Shown piece by piece: positions 36,101 through 43,604 of a stretch of 64,000 nucleotides of DNA. The DNA is taken from NCBI RefSeq assembly GCF_025717555.1, contig NZ_JAJIRP010000012.1, forward strand, positions 79,533 through 143,532, written 5' to 3'. The translations under genes and the position numbers were made by a program. Every line of letters begins with the position of its first letter. Positions within the stretch are counted from its first letter, which is position 1. This DNA comes from Paucibacter sp. B2R-40. GTDB taxonomy: Bacteria > Pseudomonadota > Gammaproteobacteria > Burkholderiales > Burkholderiaceae_C. Under the pieces are notes generated by a model that was not told where the DNA came from, searched no databases, and worked only from the letters and a program-made list of their open reading frames with translations.

Positions 36101-36666
36101 CGCCAAAGTGCGGCCTGCCACGCCTGATCGGGCGGCAAGGCCTGCGCGCTGCGGGCATCTTCGCCGAGCAAGCGCGGCAACACATCCAGCCCCGCGCCCC
36201 AGGCATCCAGCCAGTCGCTGCGATAGACCTGGTATTGGTCAAACAGGTCGGCCAGCGCCGAGGCCAGCTGCAGCCGCCGCTCCATGCCGCCCAGCCGCAA
36301 AAAGCCGGCCAAGGGCTCAAACCCGGGTCGGGCCATCAACTCGGGCAAGAGCCGCATCAGCCCCCAGGTCATTGGTAATTTATCCAGCCTGGAGAGCGCC
36401 GGCACCGCATCAAAACCCAACAATTGGCGGTAGGAGCGCCAGAGAAAGCGCCCCGGCAACTCGACCCGGGTGGCGGCGCAAATGCCGTTTTGCTCGGCCA
36501 GCGTCATCTTCAACCACTCGGCCACGCCATTGCTTTGCACCAGGAAGATCTCTTCCTCCAGCGGGTCCAAAGCTTGGCGGCGCAGCCACTCGAACACGGC
36601 TTCGCCGAGCAACTCAGCGCGGTTGCCATGCAGGACCAGCAGCCCCGGGGTGATTGTTGTTGTCAT
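33121..36666 (-). CDS. recC: Exodeoxyribonuclease V gamma subunit
   Basis: The 1181-residue protein resembles RecC. It begins LLVLHGNRAELL, has VQSNGVAEWLKM, carries the SDFDLMGLPGLARPGDRSRRDDDRQ region common to RecC, and ends in a degenerate nuclease fold. RecC splits the duplex and recognises Chi. It opens the coupled recC-recB-recD-yhaO set. The upstream helical-protein gene ends only 95 bp away on the same strand, so the promoter could lie further upstream. A ptr-type protease between recC and recB, as in enterobacteria, is absent. Confidence 0.94.
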   Translation of the reverse strand: MTTTITPGLLVLHGNRAELLGEAVFEWLRRQALDPLEEEIFLVQSNGVAEWLKMTLAEQNGICAATRVELPGRFLWRSYRQLLGFDAVPALSRLDKLPMTWGLMRLLPELMARPGFEPLAGFLRLGGMERRLQLASALADLFDQYQVYRSDWLDAWGAGLDVLPRLLGEDARSAQALPPDQAWQAALWRELQAPLSDAERASSRPQLHQRFVAALQAGQGPLAATESPLARRVILFGMSHVPMQTLQALAALSEHCQVVLAIPNPCRYHWADIMDGRELLASKRRRQPLRQGLDLAALSLEEMHAHAHPLLASWGRQGRDFVRQLDGFDDVLQAQERFQVSKVDLFDESVGDSLLSQVQAHIRDLTPLAEHPHLAVAANDRSIVFHIAHSAQREVEILHDQLLTLLVEAQGALSPRDIVVMVPDIESFAPAVRSVFGQFGFGARSSDKRFIPYDIADLKERANNPLLVALEWLLRLPQQRCRLSELQALLEVPAIAARFGLTLDDLPRLNQWMEGAGIRWGLDAAQRANMGLAACGEQNSLVFGLRRILLGYGAGEGPAFQGIQPYAEVGGLSAGLAGSLADLAAALEAWWQLVAAPAEPAEPAIWAERGRQLLADFFAPSNEAESLTLAAVQSAMTAWLDVCALAGFDEAVELGVVREAWLEGLDAPTLNRRFKAGGVTFCSLMPMRAVPFEVVCLLGFNDGDYPRRASRSDFDLMGLPGLARPGDRSRRDDDRQLMLEALLSARAKLYISWSGRSVRDNSEQPPSVLVSQLRDYLQAGWHKDVLQALTTEHPLQPFSRRYFESAPTSPQAGFFTHAREWRDAHVAPQPHTQAEAEGTPAAPEQDAAEAPPALTVSALVAFLKNPVKAFFKQRLLVQFDEQALAAEDDEAFAVAGLLEYSMLRELLDELLVGLDTAQDLPERVAAYTARLRRAGRLPMAEQGRRVELKLVATLTPMLQGWLALHALYPLAAPKQLLRFPFETAQAAQGGPPFEDWLADLQCQELGGQRVWLGLTTSRLCLNEKTQAIYPERLLEAWVRQLAASACGVPLRGVLIGKDATVTFEPLPLEQAQSLLAELLSAWGQGMDGADAPLPLALSTGLALVSGKGDAAQVYEGGPYRQAAEGDEPCLARLYPDFAALSTDGRFEIFAQALYGPFHQWVLSSAKLELHQAASLLEGTSA

Positions 36667-36727
36667 CTATCGAGAAATCCCTGATCGGTCGCTGTAGCGC
36701 GAGTGGCCGGCCATGCTTTTGGTCTTG

Positions 36728-36749
36728 GCTTGGCATTGTGGGGCCAAGC
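36728..36749. other. Stem-loop between the helical-protein gene and recC
   Basis: GCTTGGC and GCCAAGC arms have an 8-nt loop. No T-run follows on the minus strand. It may attenuate read-through into recC, but this is not established. Confidence 0.35.
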
Positions 36750-36761
36750 TCGGCCTGAGCT

Positions 36762-39317
36762 TTAGCCTTTGCGAGGCTTGAGCTTGGCCGGGTCGACTGT
36801 CAAGGCACCCAGATCCAGATCCTCGTGGCCGCGCGGCCGGCGCTGCTCGTCAAGCGCCTCTCGCAAGGCCGCGCCCGGCTGCCATGCCGGCTCCGCCGGC
36901 GCCGCTTGGCGGGCCGTGCCCGCGACCTGCGCCAACAAGCCCCCCAGATCCAAATTGGCATCGGCCCGGCTGCTTGTCGGCACGGCCATCTTGGGCAGGC
37001 TGATGCTGGATAAATCCAAATCGGCGCGCGCAGCGCTGCGCGGCAAATCGACCCGCAAAAAGGGCGCTGCATCGAGCTTGGCCTGCGCCTCAAGTTTGGC
37101 TTTGGCCTCGGCTCGGGCTTGTTGCGCCTGGGCCTGGGCTTCAGCTTGAGCTTGAGCCTGCTCTGCCGCTGCTTCCGCTTGAGCCTGCGCGGCAAAGCGA
37201 GCCTGCGCCTGGGCGGCGGCTTCGGCGAGATCATGTTGCGCTTGTTGCTCGGCCCTGGCCTGCTGCAATGCGGCCTCGCGCTGCTGCTCAGCTTGGCGCT
37301 CCATGGCCAACTGATCAGCCGCTTGTTCGGCCAACTTGGCCCGCAAAGCCTGCATGGCTTGGGCCTCGGCCAAGGCCAGCGCACACGCCTGGGCCTCGGC
37401 CTGCTCGCGCCGAGCTTGCTCAGCACGGGCCAGTTCTGCGTCAAGGCATCGCTGCGCTTCACGCTGCTGCTCGACTTGCCTTTGCAGCGCCAATGCCTGC
37501 TGCGCCTCTTCGGCTGCCCTGGCCTCGTTGGCCTCGCGCGCTTTTTGCTGCTCGATTTGCTGCTCGAGCTTGGCCTGCGCCTGCGCCAGCGCTTGGGCTT
37601 GGGCTTGCGCTTGGGCTTGAGCTTGGGCCTGAGCCAAGGCTTGGGCTTCAGCCAGGGCTTGGGCCCGCAACTCAGCCTCGGCCCGTTCACGCAGCGCTTG
37701 CTGCTCGGCCAACAGCTTTTCCGCGTCGCGCCGCTGCGCGGCCAAGCGCTCGCGCTCCAGTTTTTCCGCCGCCTGGCGGGCCGCCTGCTCGGCCTGCCGG
37801 GCTTGTGCGGCAGCCTCAGCCCGTGCTTGCGCCTCGGCCTCGGCTGCGGCTTTCTGGCGAGCCGCCGCTTGCTCTGCAAGCAAGCGTTCGGCCTGCTGTT
37901 CGGCCTGTTGTTTGGCCTGTTGTTCCGCCAACTGCTGCTCGGCCCGCTCGCGCTTGACTTGCTCTGCGGCCTCGAGAGCGGCTCGCTCGGCGGCGATTTC
38001 AGCAGCCTTTTTAGCGGCTTGATTGGCGGCTTGATCGGCAGCTTGATCGGCAGCCTTGAGGGCAGATTGTTCCTTGGCTTTTTCCTGCGCCAACTGCGCA
38101 GCCGCACGGGTCGCAGCTACTGCTGCAGCCGCTGCCTTCTTTTGCTCAAGCGCCAGTTTGCTGGCTTGATCTTTCTGGAGAGCTGCCGCCGCACGGGCGG
38201 CGGCCTTTTGCGCCGTCAACTGCTGCTTCTCGGCAGCCAGCTGTGCCTGGCGCGCCGCTTTGGCGTCCAGCTCCGCCTGCTTCTTGACTGCCTTGGCTTG
38301 AGCCGCCTGCTGCGCGAGCAATTTGGCCCGCTCCTGGGCCGCTTGCCGCGCAGCTGCAGCCTGGGCAGCAGCTTCAGCGGCCTGCTTGATCTTGGCCTCC
38401 TTGACTGCCTCCTTGGCGGCCAACTGGGCGGCGGCTTGAGCGGCGGCTTGAGCGGCGGCTTGAGCGGCGAGTTCTGCGGCAGCTCGGGCAGCCTGCTCGC
38501 GAGCCTCGCGTTCGGCCGCCGCGACCCGGGCCTGCTCCGCCAGCAGCCGCTGCTGCTGCTGGGCCAATTTCTCTTGCTCGGCAGCCAACTGCTGCGCAGC
38601 GGCCTTTGCCGCCTGAAGTTCAGCCACCGCGCGCTCGGCCGCCAGGCGTTGTTCCAGCATGCGAGCGGCAGCGGCTCGCTCCTGTTCGGCAAGCTCGACC
38701 GCCTGACGGGCCTGCTCGGCCTGCTCGGCGGCCAAGCGCTCTTTTTCTGCTCGCTCTATTTCGGCGCGCTCTATTTCAGCGCGCTCGGCGGCCGCTCTTG
38801 CTGCTGCTTCTCTTGCAGCCTCCATTGCAGCCTCCGCTGCGGCTTCTTTTGCTTCAGCTTCTCGAGCCGCAGCTTCTTGCGCTGCCGCGAGCGCTTGGCG
38901 GCGCTCGGCGAGTCGCTCGGCGGCCAATGTGGCCTGCAGGGCAGCCGCTGCAGCTTGGCGTTCCAATTCAAGCAGTTCGTCCGCTTCGCTTGCGGGCCCG
39001 GCTTCGATCACGACTTCTTCAAGCAGCTCCGGCCGAACAGGTGCGTTCAGGGCCGGACGGCGTTCGAGCAGGTCTTCGACATCGGTGACGTCATGCATAT
39101 CCCAGCGTCCCGCGCCGGGCCGCTCGCCGGCGCGCTGAGTGGGGCGCGCCGCTTGGCCGGCGAACGCCTTGTGCGCGGCCGCACCCGACTTGGGCGCGCT
39201 GTTGGCGTTCAGCGTCGCCTGCGAGATCGACAGGTCCACCGGCTTGTCGCGCTCGCGCAGCATTTCGGTGAAATCCTGAAGTATCGAATTGGGGTCAAAG
39301 CCATCATGCGCCGTCAT
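36762..39317 (-). CDS. Very long Ala/Glu/Gln-rich helical protein, function unknown
   Basis: The 851-residue protein has three parts. Residues 1 to about 110 are soluble and mixed. Residues 112 to about 750 are almost only Ala, Glu, Gln, Arg, Lys and Leu, predicting a continuous helix or coiled coil of perhaps 90 nm if single. The 100-residue C-terminal tail carries three similar short motifs: DLDLSSISL, NLDLGGLL and DLDLGALTV. No signal peptide, membrane segment or cysteine cluster is seen. It looks TolA-like in composition only. It lies between a membrane-anchored Pro-rich protein and recC on the same strand. Database matches to this composition are unreliable, and I do not recognise the family. 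Confidence 0.7.
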   Translation of the reverse strand: MTAHDGFDPNSILQDFTEMLRERDKPVDLSISQATLNANSAPKSGAAAHKAFAGQAARPTQRAGERPGAGRWDMHDVTDVEDLLERRPALNAPVRPELLEEVVIEAGPASEADELLELERQAAAAALQATLAAERLAERRQALAAAQEAAAREAEAKEAAAEAAMEAAREAAARAAAERAEIERAEIERAEKERLAAEQAEQARQAVELAEQERAAAARMLEQRLAAERAVAELQAAKAAAQQLAAEQEKLAQQQQRLLAEQARVAAAEREAREQAARAAAELAAQAAAQAAAQAAAQLAAKEAVKEAKIKQAAEAAAQAAAARQAAQERAKLLAQQAAQAKAVKKQAELDAKAARQAQLAAEKQQLTAQKAAARAAAALQKDQASKLALEQKKAAAAAVAATRAAAQLAQEKAKEQSALKAADQAADQAANQAAKKAAEIAAERAALEAAEQVKRERAEQQLAEQQAKQQAEQQAERLLAEQAAARQKAAAEAEAQARAEAAAQARQAEQAARQAAEKLERERLAAQRRDAEKLLAEQQALRERAEAELRAQALAEAQALAQAQAQAQAQAQAQALAQAQAKLEQQIEQQKAREANEARAAEEAQQALALQRQVEQQREAQRCLDAELARAEQARREQAEAQACALALAEAQAMQALRAKLAEQAADQLAMERQAEQQREAALQQARAEQQAQHDLAEAAAQAQARFAAQAQAEAAAEQAQAQAEAQAQAQQARAEAKAKLEAQAKLDAAPFLRVDLPRSAARADLDLSSISLPKMAVPTSSRADANLDLGGLLAQVAGTARQAAPAEPAWQPGAALREALDEQRRPRGHEDLDLGALTVDPAKLKPRKG
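37591..37632. repeat. Seven hexanucleotide repeats (gcttgg-like) inside the helical gene
   Basis: Seven in-register six-base units of the form gcttgg/gcttga/gcttgc encode alternating Ala-Gln on the minus strand. Such DNA is prone to slippage and would change helix length by two residues per unit. Confidence 0.7.
38431..38466. repeat. Three perfect 12-bp repeats inside the helical gene
   Basis: The unit gcggcttgagcg occurs three times without change and encodes Ala-Gln-Ala-Ala blocks on the minus strand. The identity at DNA level indicates recent duplication. Confidence 0.75.
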
Positions 39318-39409
39318 GCCCGCATTGTGCCCGCCCGGCTCACGCCAATCGCCGCGTAGAAGCCCCTACAAACCCGTGCTGTGGGCCTGCGCCCGATGGT
39401 TCGGTACTT

Positions 39410-40906
39410 TTACCAGCGGCAGCCCTTGTTGGACTTCGCCGCATCCAGCGCCAGCGGCACCACAGCCAACAGACCCAGGGACTCGCCGTAGGCCTTGCGG
39501 CAATCTTCCTTGGCGGCCTTCTCCATGTCTTCACTCAGCTTGGACTTGCGCTCGGGCGGCGCCGGCAGCAGTTGCAAGACCCCGCTCGAACCCCGGCTGG
39601 ACAACTCGCCGCCACGCGGGCGCGGCAGGTTGAGATTCAAAGGCGGCGGTTTCGCCGCCGCGGAGGCCGGCGTCGCCACATCTTGACCCAGGCGCGGCCC
39701 GGCTTCAGGTGAGCCCGGGCTGGTCACGGCCGGCAACAGGCTGGGCGCGGCGGCATTGGACATGTGGGAGGAAGATGGCGTGGCCGCCGACACAGCGCCG
39801 GGCACTGTGACCGCCGCATCGGCCTTTGCCGGAAGCGGCGCCAGCGCTGTGGCCTGGGCCGGCGGCGTAGGCGCCAAAGCTCTGACTTCATTGGCCACCT
39901 GGCGGCTCAATTCCGAGGGTGCGGTCAACTGCTTGCTGCTGGGCTCAGCCACCTGGGCGGGACTTGCGTCAAGCACAGGCGCGGGTGTCACAACAGGCAG
40001 GGGTGAAGCAACAGGCGCAGGCAAACTGTCCGGTTTGAATTGTGGCAATGGCGACACTGGCGGCAGCGGGCTGGGCGCGAGCTGCGCTGGGTTCAGCCGG
40101 CTCGCTTGGCGTGGCTGCTGCGGCTGCTTGGGCTGATCGGGCTGCTCGGGGGTTGGCACAACGCGTCCTATCGCCTCGGCCTTGGCGCGCGCGATCGCGC
40201 TAGCCGGCGCCGCCTCCATCACCATCACCCGCGCCTGCGGCAAGGGCAATGGCTCCAATGGCAACGGCGCGAGCGCCCTTGATGGGCTCAAGCCGGTCAT
40301 AGGCGCTGGCCTGGCTCGCGTCACGGCATTCTGAGCGGCCGGCGCGGCCATCATCAGCGGCGGGGGGCTGGCTTCGACCTGAGCTTGAGCCGGCACAGCT
40401 GTCGTTGCCGCAGCCGCCGTGGGCGCCTCGGCTCGATCGACTGGCGCGACCGACTCGACCCGCTCGGCCCGCCAGTTGCCAAGTTCGGCAGCACCCGGCG
40501 TCGTCGGCCGTGGCGTCTTGCGGGCCGGATCTTCCATCGGCCTGACGCTGCCGCCGAAGCGCTGCTGCTTGGCCTGGCCGACCGGTCCACCGCTGAGTTC
40601 CGGCAAAGGCGGCCTGAGCTGCGGGGCTGCGCTGCCGGTTTCGTCCCTGTTGCCCACCAAAGTGACGTTGAGCCGGCCCCACACGCCGTCGCCGGGCCGC
40701 GCGGTGCCGGTCGCATTGCCAAACATCAGCACCAACCAGATATGCAGCAAGACCGCCAAGGCCAAGCATTGACGCAGCAGGCGGTCGCCTGCCGCGGACG
40801 GCGGCCCATGCGGTGCTGGTGGGATGTTGTGCTTGAGGAACAATGTAAGCCGAGCTAAATCCTGAATTAGGCGCAGTCTACTTGGCGGCCACCCACCTGC
40901 ATCCAT
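39410..40906 (-). CDS. Membrane-anchored Pro-rich protein, TonB-like layout
   Basis: This protein of about 498 residues has one N-terminal membrane segment (LALAVLLHIWLVLMFG near residue 55). A Pro/Ala-rich linker of about 370 residues follows. The compact C-terminal end contains AAKEDCRKAYGESLGLLAVV and finishes in GCRW. The topology, one anchor plus a long periplasmic spacer and a small terminal domain, is that of TonB/TolA, but the end domain is not TonB. The two terminal cysteines may pair. The ATG at 40906 overlaps the alkB start on the other strand. The gene is followed 92 bp later by the long helical protein. Confidence 0.65.
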   Translation of the reverse strand: MDAGGWPPSRLRLIQDLARLTLFLKHNIPPAPHGPPSAAGDRLLRQCLALAVLLHIWLVLMFGNATGTARPGDGVWGRLNVTLVGNRDETGSAAPQLRPPLPELSGGPVGQAKQQRFGGSVRPMEDPARKTPRPTTPGAAELGNWRAERVESVAPVDRAEAPTAAAATTAVPAQAQVEASPPPLMMAAPAAQNAVTRARPAPMTGLSPSRALAPLPLEPLPLPQARVMVMEAAPASAIARAKAEAIGRVVPTPEQPDQPKQPQQPRQASRLNPAQLAPSPLPPVSPLPQFKPDSLPAPVASPLPVVTPAPVLDASPAQVAEPSSKQLTAPSELSRQVANEVRALAPTPPAQATALAPLPAKADAAVTVPGAVSAATPSSSHMSNAAAPSLLPAVTSPGSPEAGPRLGQDVATPASAAAKPPPLNLNLPRPRGGELSSRGSSGVLQLLPAPPERKSKLSEDMEKAAKEDCRKAYGESLGLLAVVPLALDAAKSNKGCRW

Positions 40907-41543
40907 GAACGCCGATCTCTTCCCCCTCGACACCGACCTCGCCATTGCCCCCGGCGCTTGGCTGCTGCCGGGCTTTGCCTTGGGCGCAGCGGCGGCGCTG
41001 CTGGAGGCCGTGGGCGAGGTGCTGGCCGAGGCGCCGCTGCGCCAACTGCACACGCCGGGCGGCCAGTTGATGCAAGTGGCGATGAGCAATTGCGGCGAAC
41101 TGGGCTGGGTCTCGGATGCGCGCGGCTATCGCTATCAGGCGCTGGACCCACGCTCCGACCGGTGTTGGCCCTCGATGCCGGCAATGATCAAGCAGTTGGC
41201 GACGGAGGCTGCGCAGCGCGCCGGCTTTGCCGATTTCAGACCCGACGCCTGCTTGATCAATCGCTATCTGCCGGGCAATCGCCTGAGCCTGCACCAGGAC
41301 CGCGACGAGCGTGACTTCAGCCAGCCGATTGTGTCGATCTCGCTCGGTCTGCCCGCCACCTTCTTGTTCGGCGGCCTCACGAGGGCCGACAAGCCCGCCC
41401 GGCTGACGCTGCGCCACGGTGATGCGCTGGTCTGGGGCGGGCCGTCGCGGCTGCGCTTTCATGGCGTGCTGCCCTTGGCCGATGGCGAACACCCAGTGTT
41501 GGGGCGCCAGCGCATCAACCTGACGCTGCGGCGCGCCGATTGA
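40905..41543 (+). CDS. alkB: Alpha-ketoglutarate-dependent DNA demethylase AlkB
   Basis: The 212-residue length fits AlkB. The Fe(II) site is visible as HxD in LHQDRDERDFSQPI and a distal His in RFHGVLPL. The 2-oxoglutarate-binding Arg lies in RQRINLTLRR at the end. NRYLPGNRLSLH is also typical. AlkB oxidatively removes methyl groups from 1-methyladenine and 3-methylcytosine. No Ada box is evident in this crowded promoter region. The gene is convergent with the binding-protein gene, with 23 bp between stop codons. Confidence 0.93.
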   Translation: MNADLFPLDTDLAIAPGAWLLPGFALGAAAALLEAVGEVLAEAPLRQLHTPGGQLMQVAMSNCGELGWVSDARGYRYQALDPRSDRCWPSMPAMIKQLATEAAQRAGFADFRPDACLINRYLPGNRLSLHQDRDERDFSQPIVSISLGLPATFLFGGLTRADKPARLTLRHGDALVWGGPSRLRFHGVLPLADGEHPVLGRQRINLTLRRAD

Positions 41544-41566
41544 GTGGACGCGCTGGCCCGGCAGTT

Positions 41567-42706
41567 TCAGGGCTTGACCTTCAGCGCCACAAAGGACGAG
41601 CCGCCGCGCTTGCCTGGCCCGTATTCAAGCACGAAGCCATCCAGGTCGAGCCGCCCCAAAGCGGCCATGCCGTCCCTGATTGATTCACGCGTCAGCGGCG
41701 GCTTGCTGCGGCGCAGACCTTCGGTCAGCACGGTGGCGGCGATATAGCCCTCCAGGCTGATCGAGTCAAAGTGCATGTCACCGGTCTCACGCATCGCCTT
41801 TTGATAGGCCGCCACCAAGGGAATGGACGCGTCCTGTGCATCGGGCACGACCTGCGCAATCGTCACGCCGCCCAGTTGCTTGCCCAAGGCCCGCCACAAA
41901 GGCTCCCGGCCCGCAAACGACAGAGTGTAGAAATGCCCGCTGTAGCCGGTCTGGCGCGCAGCCTTGATAAAGGCCGCGCAAGTCGCATAGCTGCTGACCA
42001 TGAAGACCGCATCGCTGTGACTGTCCTGGATCAGCTGCCGGACCTCAGACGCGACCTCGGCACTATTGCGCTTCACACTGGCCACGGCCCTGACTTGAAT
42101 GCCCAGCGGGCTTGTCGCGGCCTTGATCGCCTCCAGACCACTGCGCCCAAACACATCGGCTTGGTAAAGCACGTTGATGCTTTTGACGCCGGCCGCCTGC
42201 ATCGCACCGGCCAACTTGTTCGCCTCGTCCACATAACTGGCTCTGACATTGAACACATAGGGGTTGGCGGGTTCGCGCAGCATCTCGGCCCCGGTATAGG
42301 CGCCGACAAAGGCGATATGGCTGCGTTTGACATAGGGCAGCGCCGCCCAACTGGTGGGTGTGCCGATATAGCCAAACAAGGCCAGCACACGCGCGTCTTC
42401 GACAAGCCTGCGCGTATGGGTCTCGGCTCGGCCTTGCTCATAGGCATCATCAAGCAGATCGACGACCAGTTTGGCGCCATGCACGCCGCCGTGGGCATTG
42501 GCATGCATCAGGGCGGCCCCGGCACCCGCATGAAAGCGCGCGCCAAGAAAAGCCGCCGGGCCACTCAAGGCCGCCGAGCTGCCGATCCGAATCTCGGCTG
42601 AGCCGGGCTCGCTGGGCGCGTTCGGCTCGCGTGCCGCTGCACAAATGGTCCCGCCGCCGATCAAGGCCAGACCTATCGTCAAACACAGGGCAAGGATTTT
42701 GAACAT
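41567..42706 (-). CDS. ABC transporter substrate-binding protein, branched-chain amino acid type
   Basis: The 379-residue protein has a signal peptide (MFKILALCLTIGLALIGG, cleavage near CAAA-RE) and a Leu/Ile/Val-binding-protein-like bilobed domain. IRIGSSAALSGPAAFLG and the later VASVKRNSAEVASEVRQL are recognisable. No permease or ATPase genes adjoin it, a common situation in Burkholderiales, where many such proteins are orphans. The ligand is unknown. The start is the ATG that gives the signal peptide; a frame extending 200 bp further is not supported. Confidence 0.88.
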   Translation of the reverse strand: MFKILALCLTIGLALIGGGTICAAAREPNAPSEPGSAEIRIGSSAALSGPAAFLGARFHAGAGAALMHANAHGGVHGAKLVVDLLDDAYEQGRAETHTRRLVEDARVLALFGYIGTPTSWAALPYVKRSHIAFVGAYTGAEMLREPANPYVFNVRASYVDEANKLAGAMQAAGVKSINVLYQADVFGRSGLEAIKAATSPLGIQVRAVASVKRNSAEVASEVRQLIQDSHSDAVFMVSSYATCAAFIKAARQTGYSGHFYTLSFAGREPLWRALGKQLGGVTIAQVVPDAQDASIPLVAAYQKAMRETGDMHFDSISLEGYIAATVLTEGLRRSKPPLTRESIRDGMAALGRLDLDGFVLEYGPGKRGGSSFVALKVKP

Positions 42707-42839
42707 CGGGGCTTGTATATTGACGACCGCTAACACCAGTGTCCAGCAGACTTGGACTAGTCTACGACGATTGTGCGCTGTTGACTGCCGGGCCAGGGCG
42801 GCTGGAAGACCTAAGACTTTGTCCCTGAACGGAGACGCC

Positions 42840-43571
42840 ATGGACCTCAAACTTGCCGGCTTGCGAGCCGTCGTGACCGGCGGCTCATCCGGCATCGGTG
42901 CCGCCATCGTGCGCGTGCTGGCCGAGGAAGGCTGCGACGTCTACTTCTGTGCGCGCGGCCAGGCTAGCGTGCATGCAGCGCAGGCCGATTGCGCGACCTT
43001 GCCTGGGCGCGTGCAAGGCGTTTCGCTTGATGTCAGCGATGCCGGCCGGGTTCAGCAATGGTTCTCGGCGCTGGGCGCGTTTGATATCTTCATCCCCAAT
43101 GTGAGCGCGTTGTCCGCCAACTGGGACGATGCGATCGCGACCGATATACGCGCCACCGTTGCGACGACCGAGGCGGCCATTCCGTTTCTGGCAAGCTCTG
43201 CCAACGCCGCCATCACCTATATCGGCTCCAAGGCCGGCTCGCTGGCGGCGCCCAACTCCGCCGCCTATGGCGCCGCCAAGGCCGCAATGGCGCATTACAT
43301 GAAGTCGCTGGCCTTGCGGCTGCTGCCCTCAATTCGCGTCAACACCGTTTCGCCCGGCGATACCTTGGTCGAAGGCGGGTTTTGGGACAAGGTCCGCGCG
43401 CAAGAGCCGGCCACCTATCAACAGGTGCAGCAGAGAAATCCGCTCGGCAGACTGGCCAGCCCGCAAGAGATTGCCCGCGTCGTCGCCTTTGTATCGAGCC
43501 CGGCTGCCAGCTTTGTGGCCGGCGCCAATTGGTATGTCGACGGCGGCTCGGTGGCGCATGTGCAGATCTAG
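42840..43571 (+). CDS. Short-chain dehydrogenase/reductase
   Basis: The 243-residue classical SDR has the coenzyme motif VTGGSSGIGAAI near residues 12-23, Ser in YIGSKAGS, and the YGAAKAAMAH catalytic pair. The C-terminal ANWYVDGGSVAH is typical. NAD(P) specificity cannot be fixed, although Arg in the region after the second beta strand (CARGQ) suggests NADP. The substrate is unknown. It is divergent from the binding-protein gene and convergent with ldhA. Confidence 0.9.
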   Translation: MDLKLAGLRAVVTGGSSGIGAAIVRVLAEEGCDVYFCARGQASVHAAQADCATLPGRVQGVSLDVSDAGRVQQWFSALGAFDIFIPNVSALSANWDDAIATDIRATVATTEAAIPFLASSANAAITYIGSKAGSLAAPNSAAYGAAKAAMAHYMKSLALRLLPSIRVNTVSPGDTLVEGGFWDKVRAQEPATYQQVQQRNPLGRLASPQEIARVVAFVSSPAASFVAGANWYVDGGSVAHVQI

Positions 43572-43604
43572 GCAAGTCGAAAACACTCGCATGCGGCTCG
43601 ACGT

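Noticed and set aside
37119-39359. A 746-residue Leu/Gly-rich frame antisense to the helical-protein gene
   Set aside because: The Leu/Gly bias is the direct complement of Ala/Gln/Glu codons; the minus-strand frame has coherent termini and motifs.
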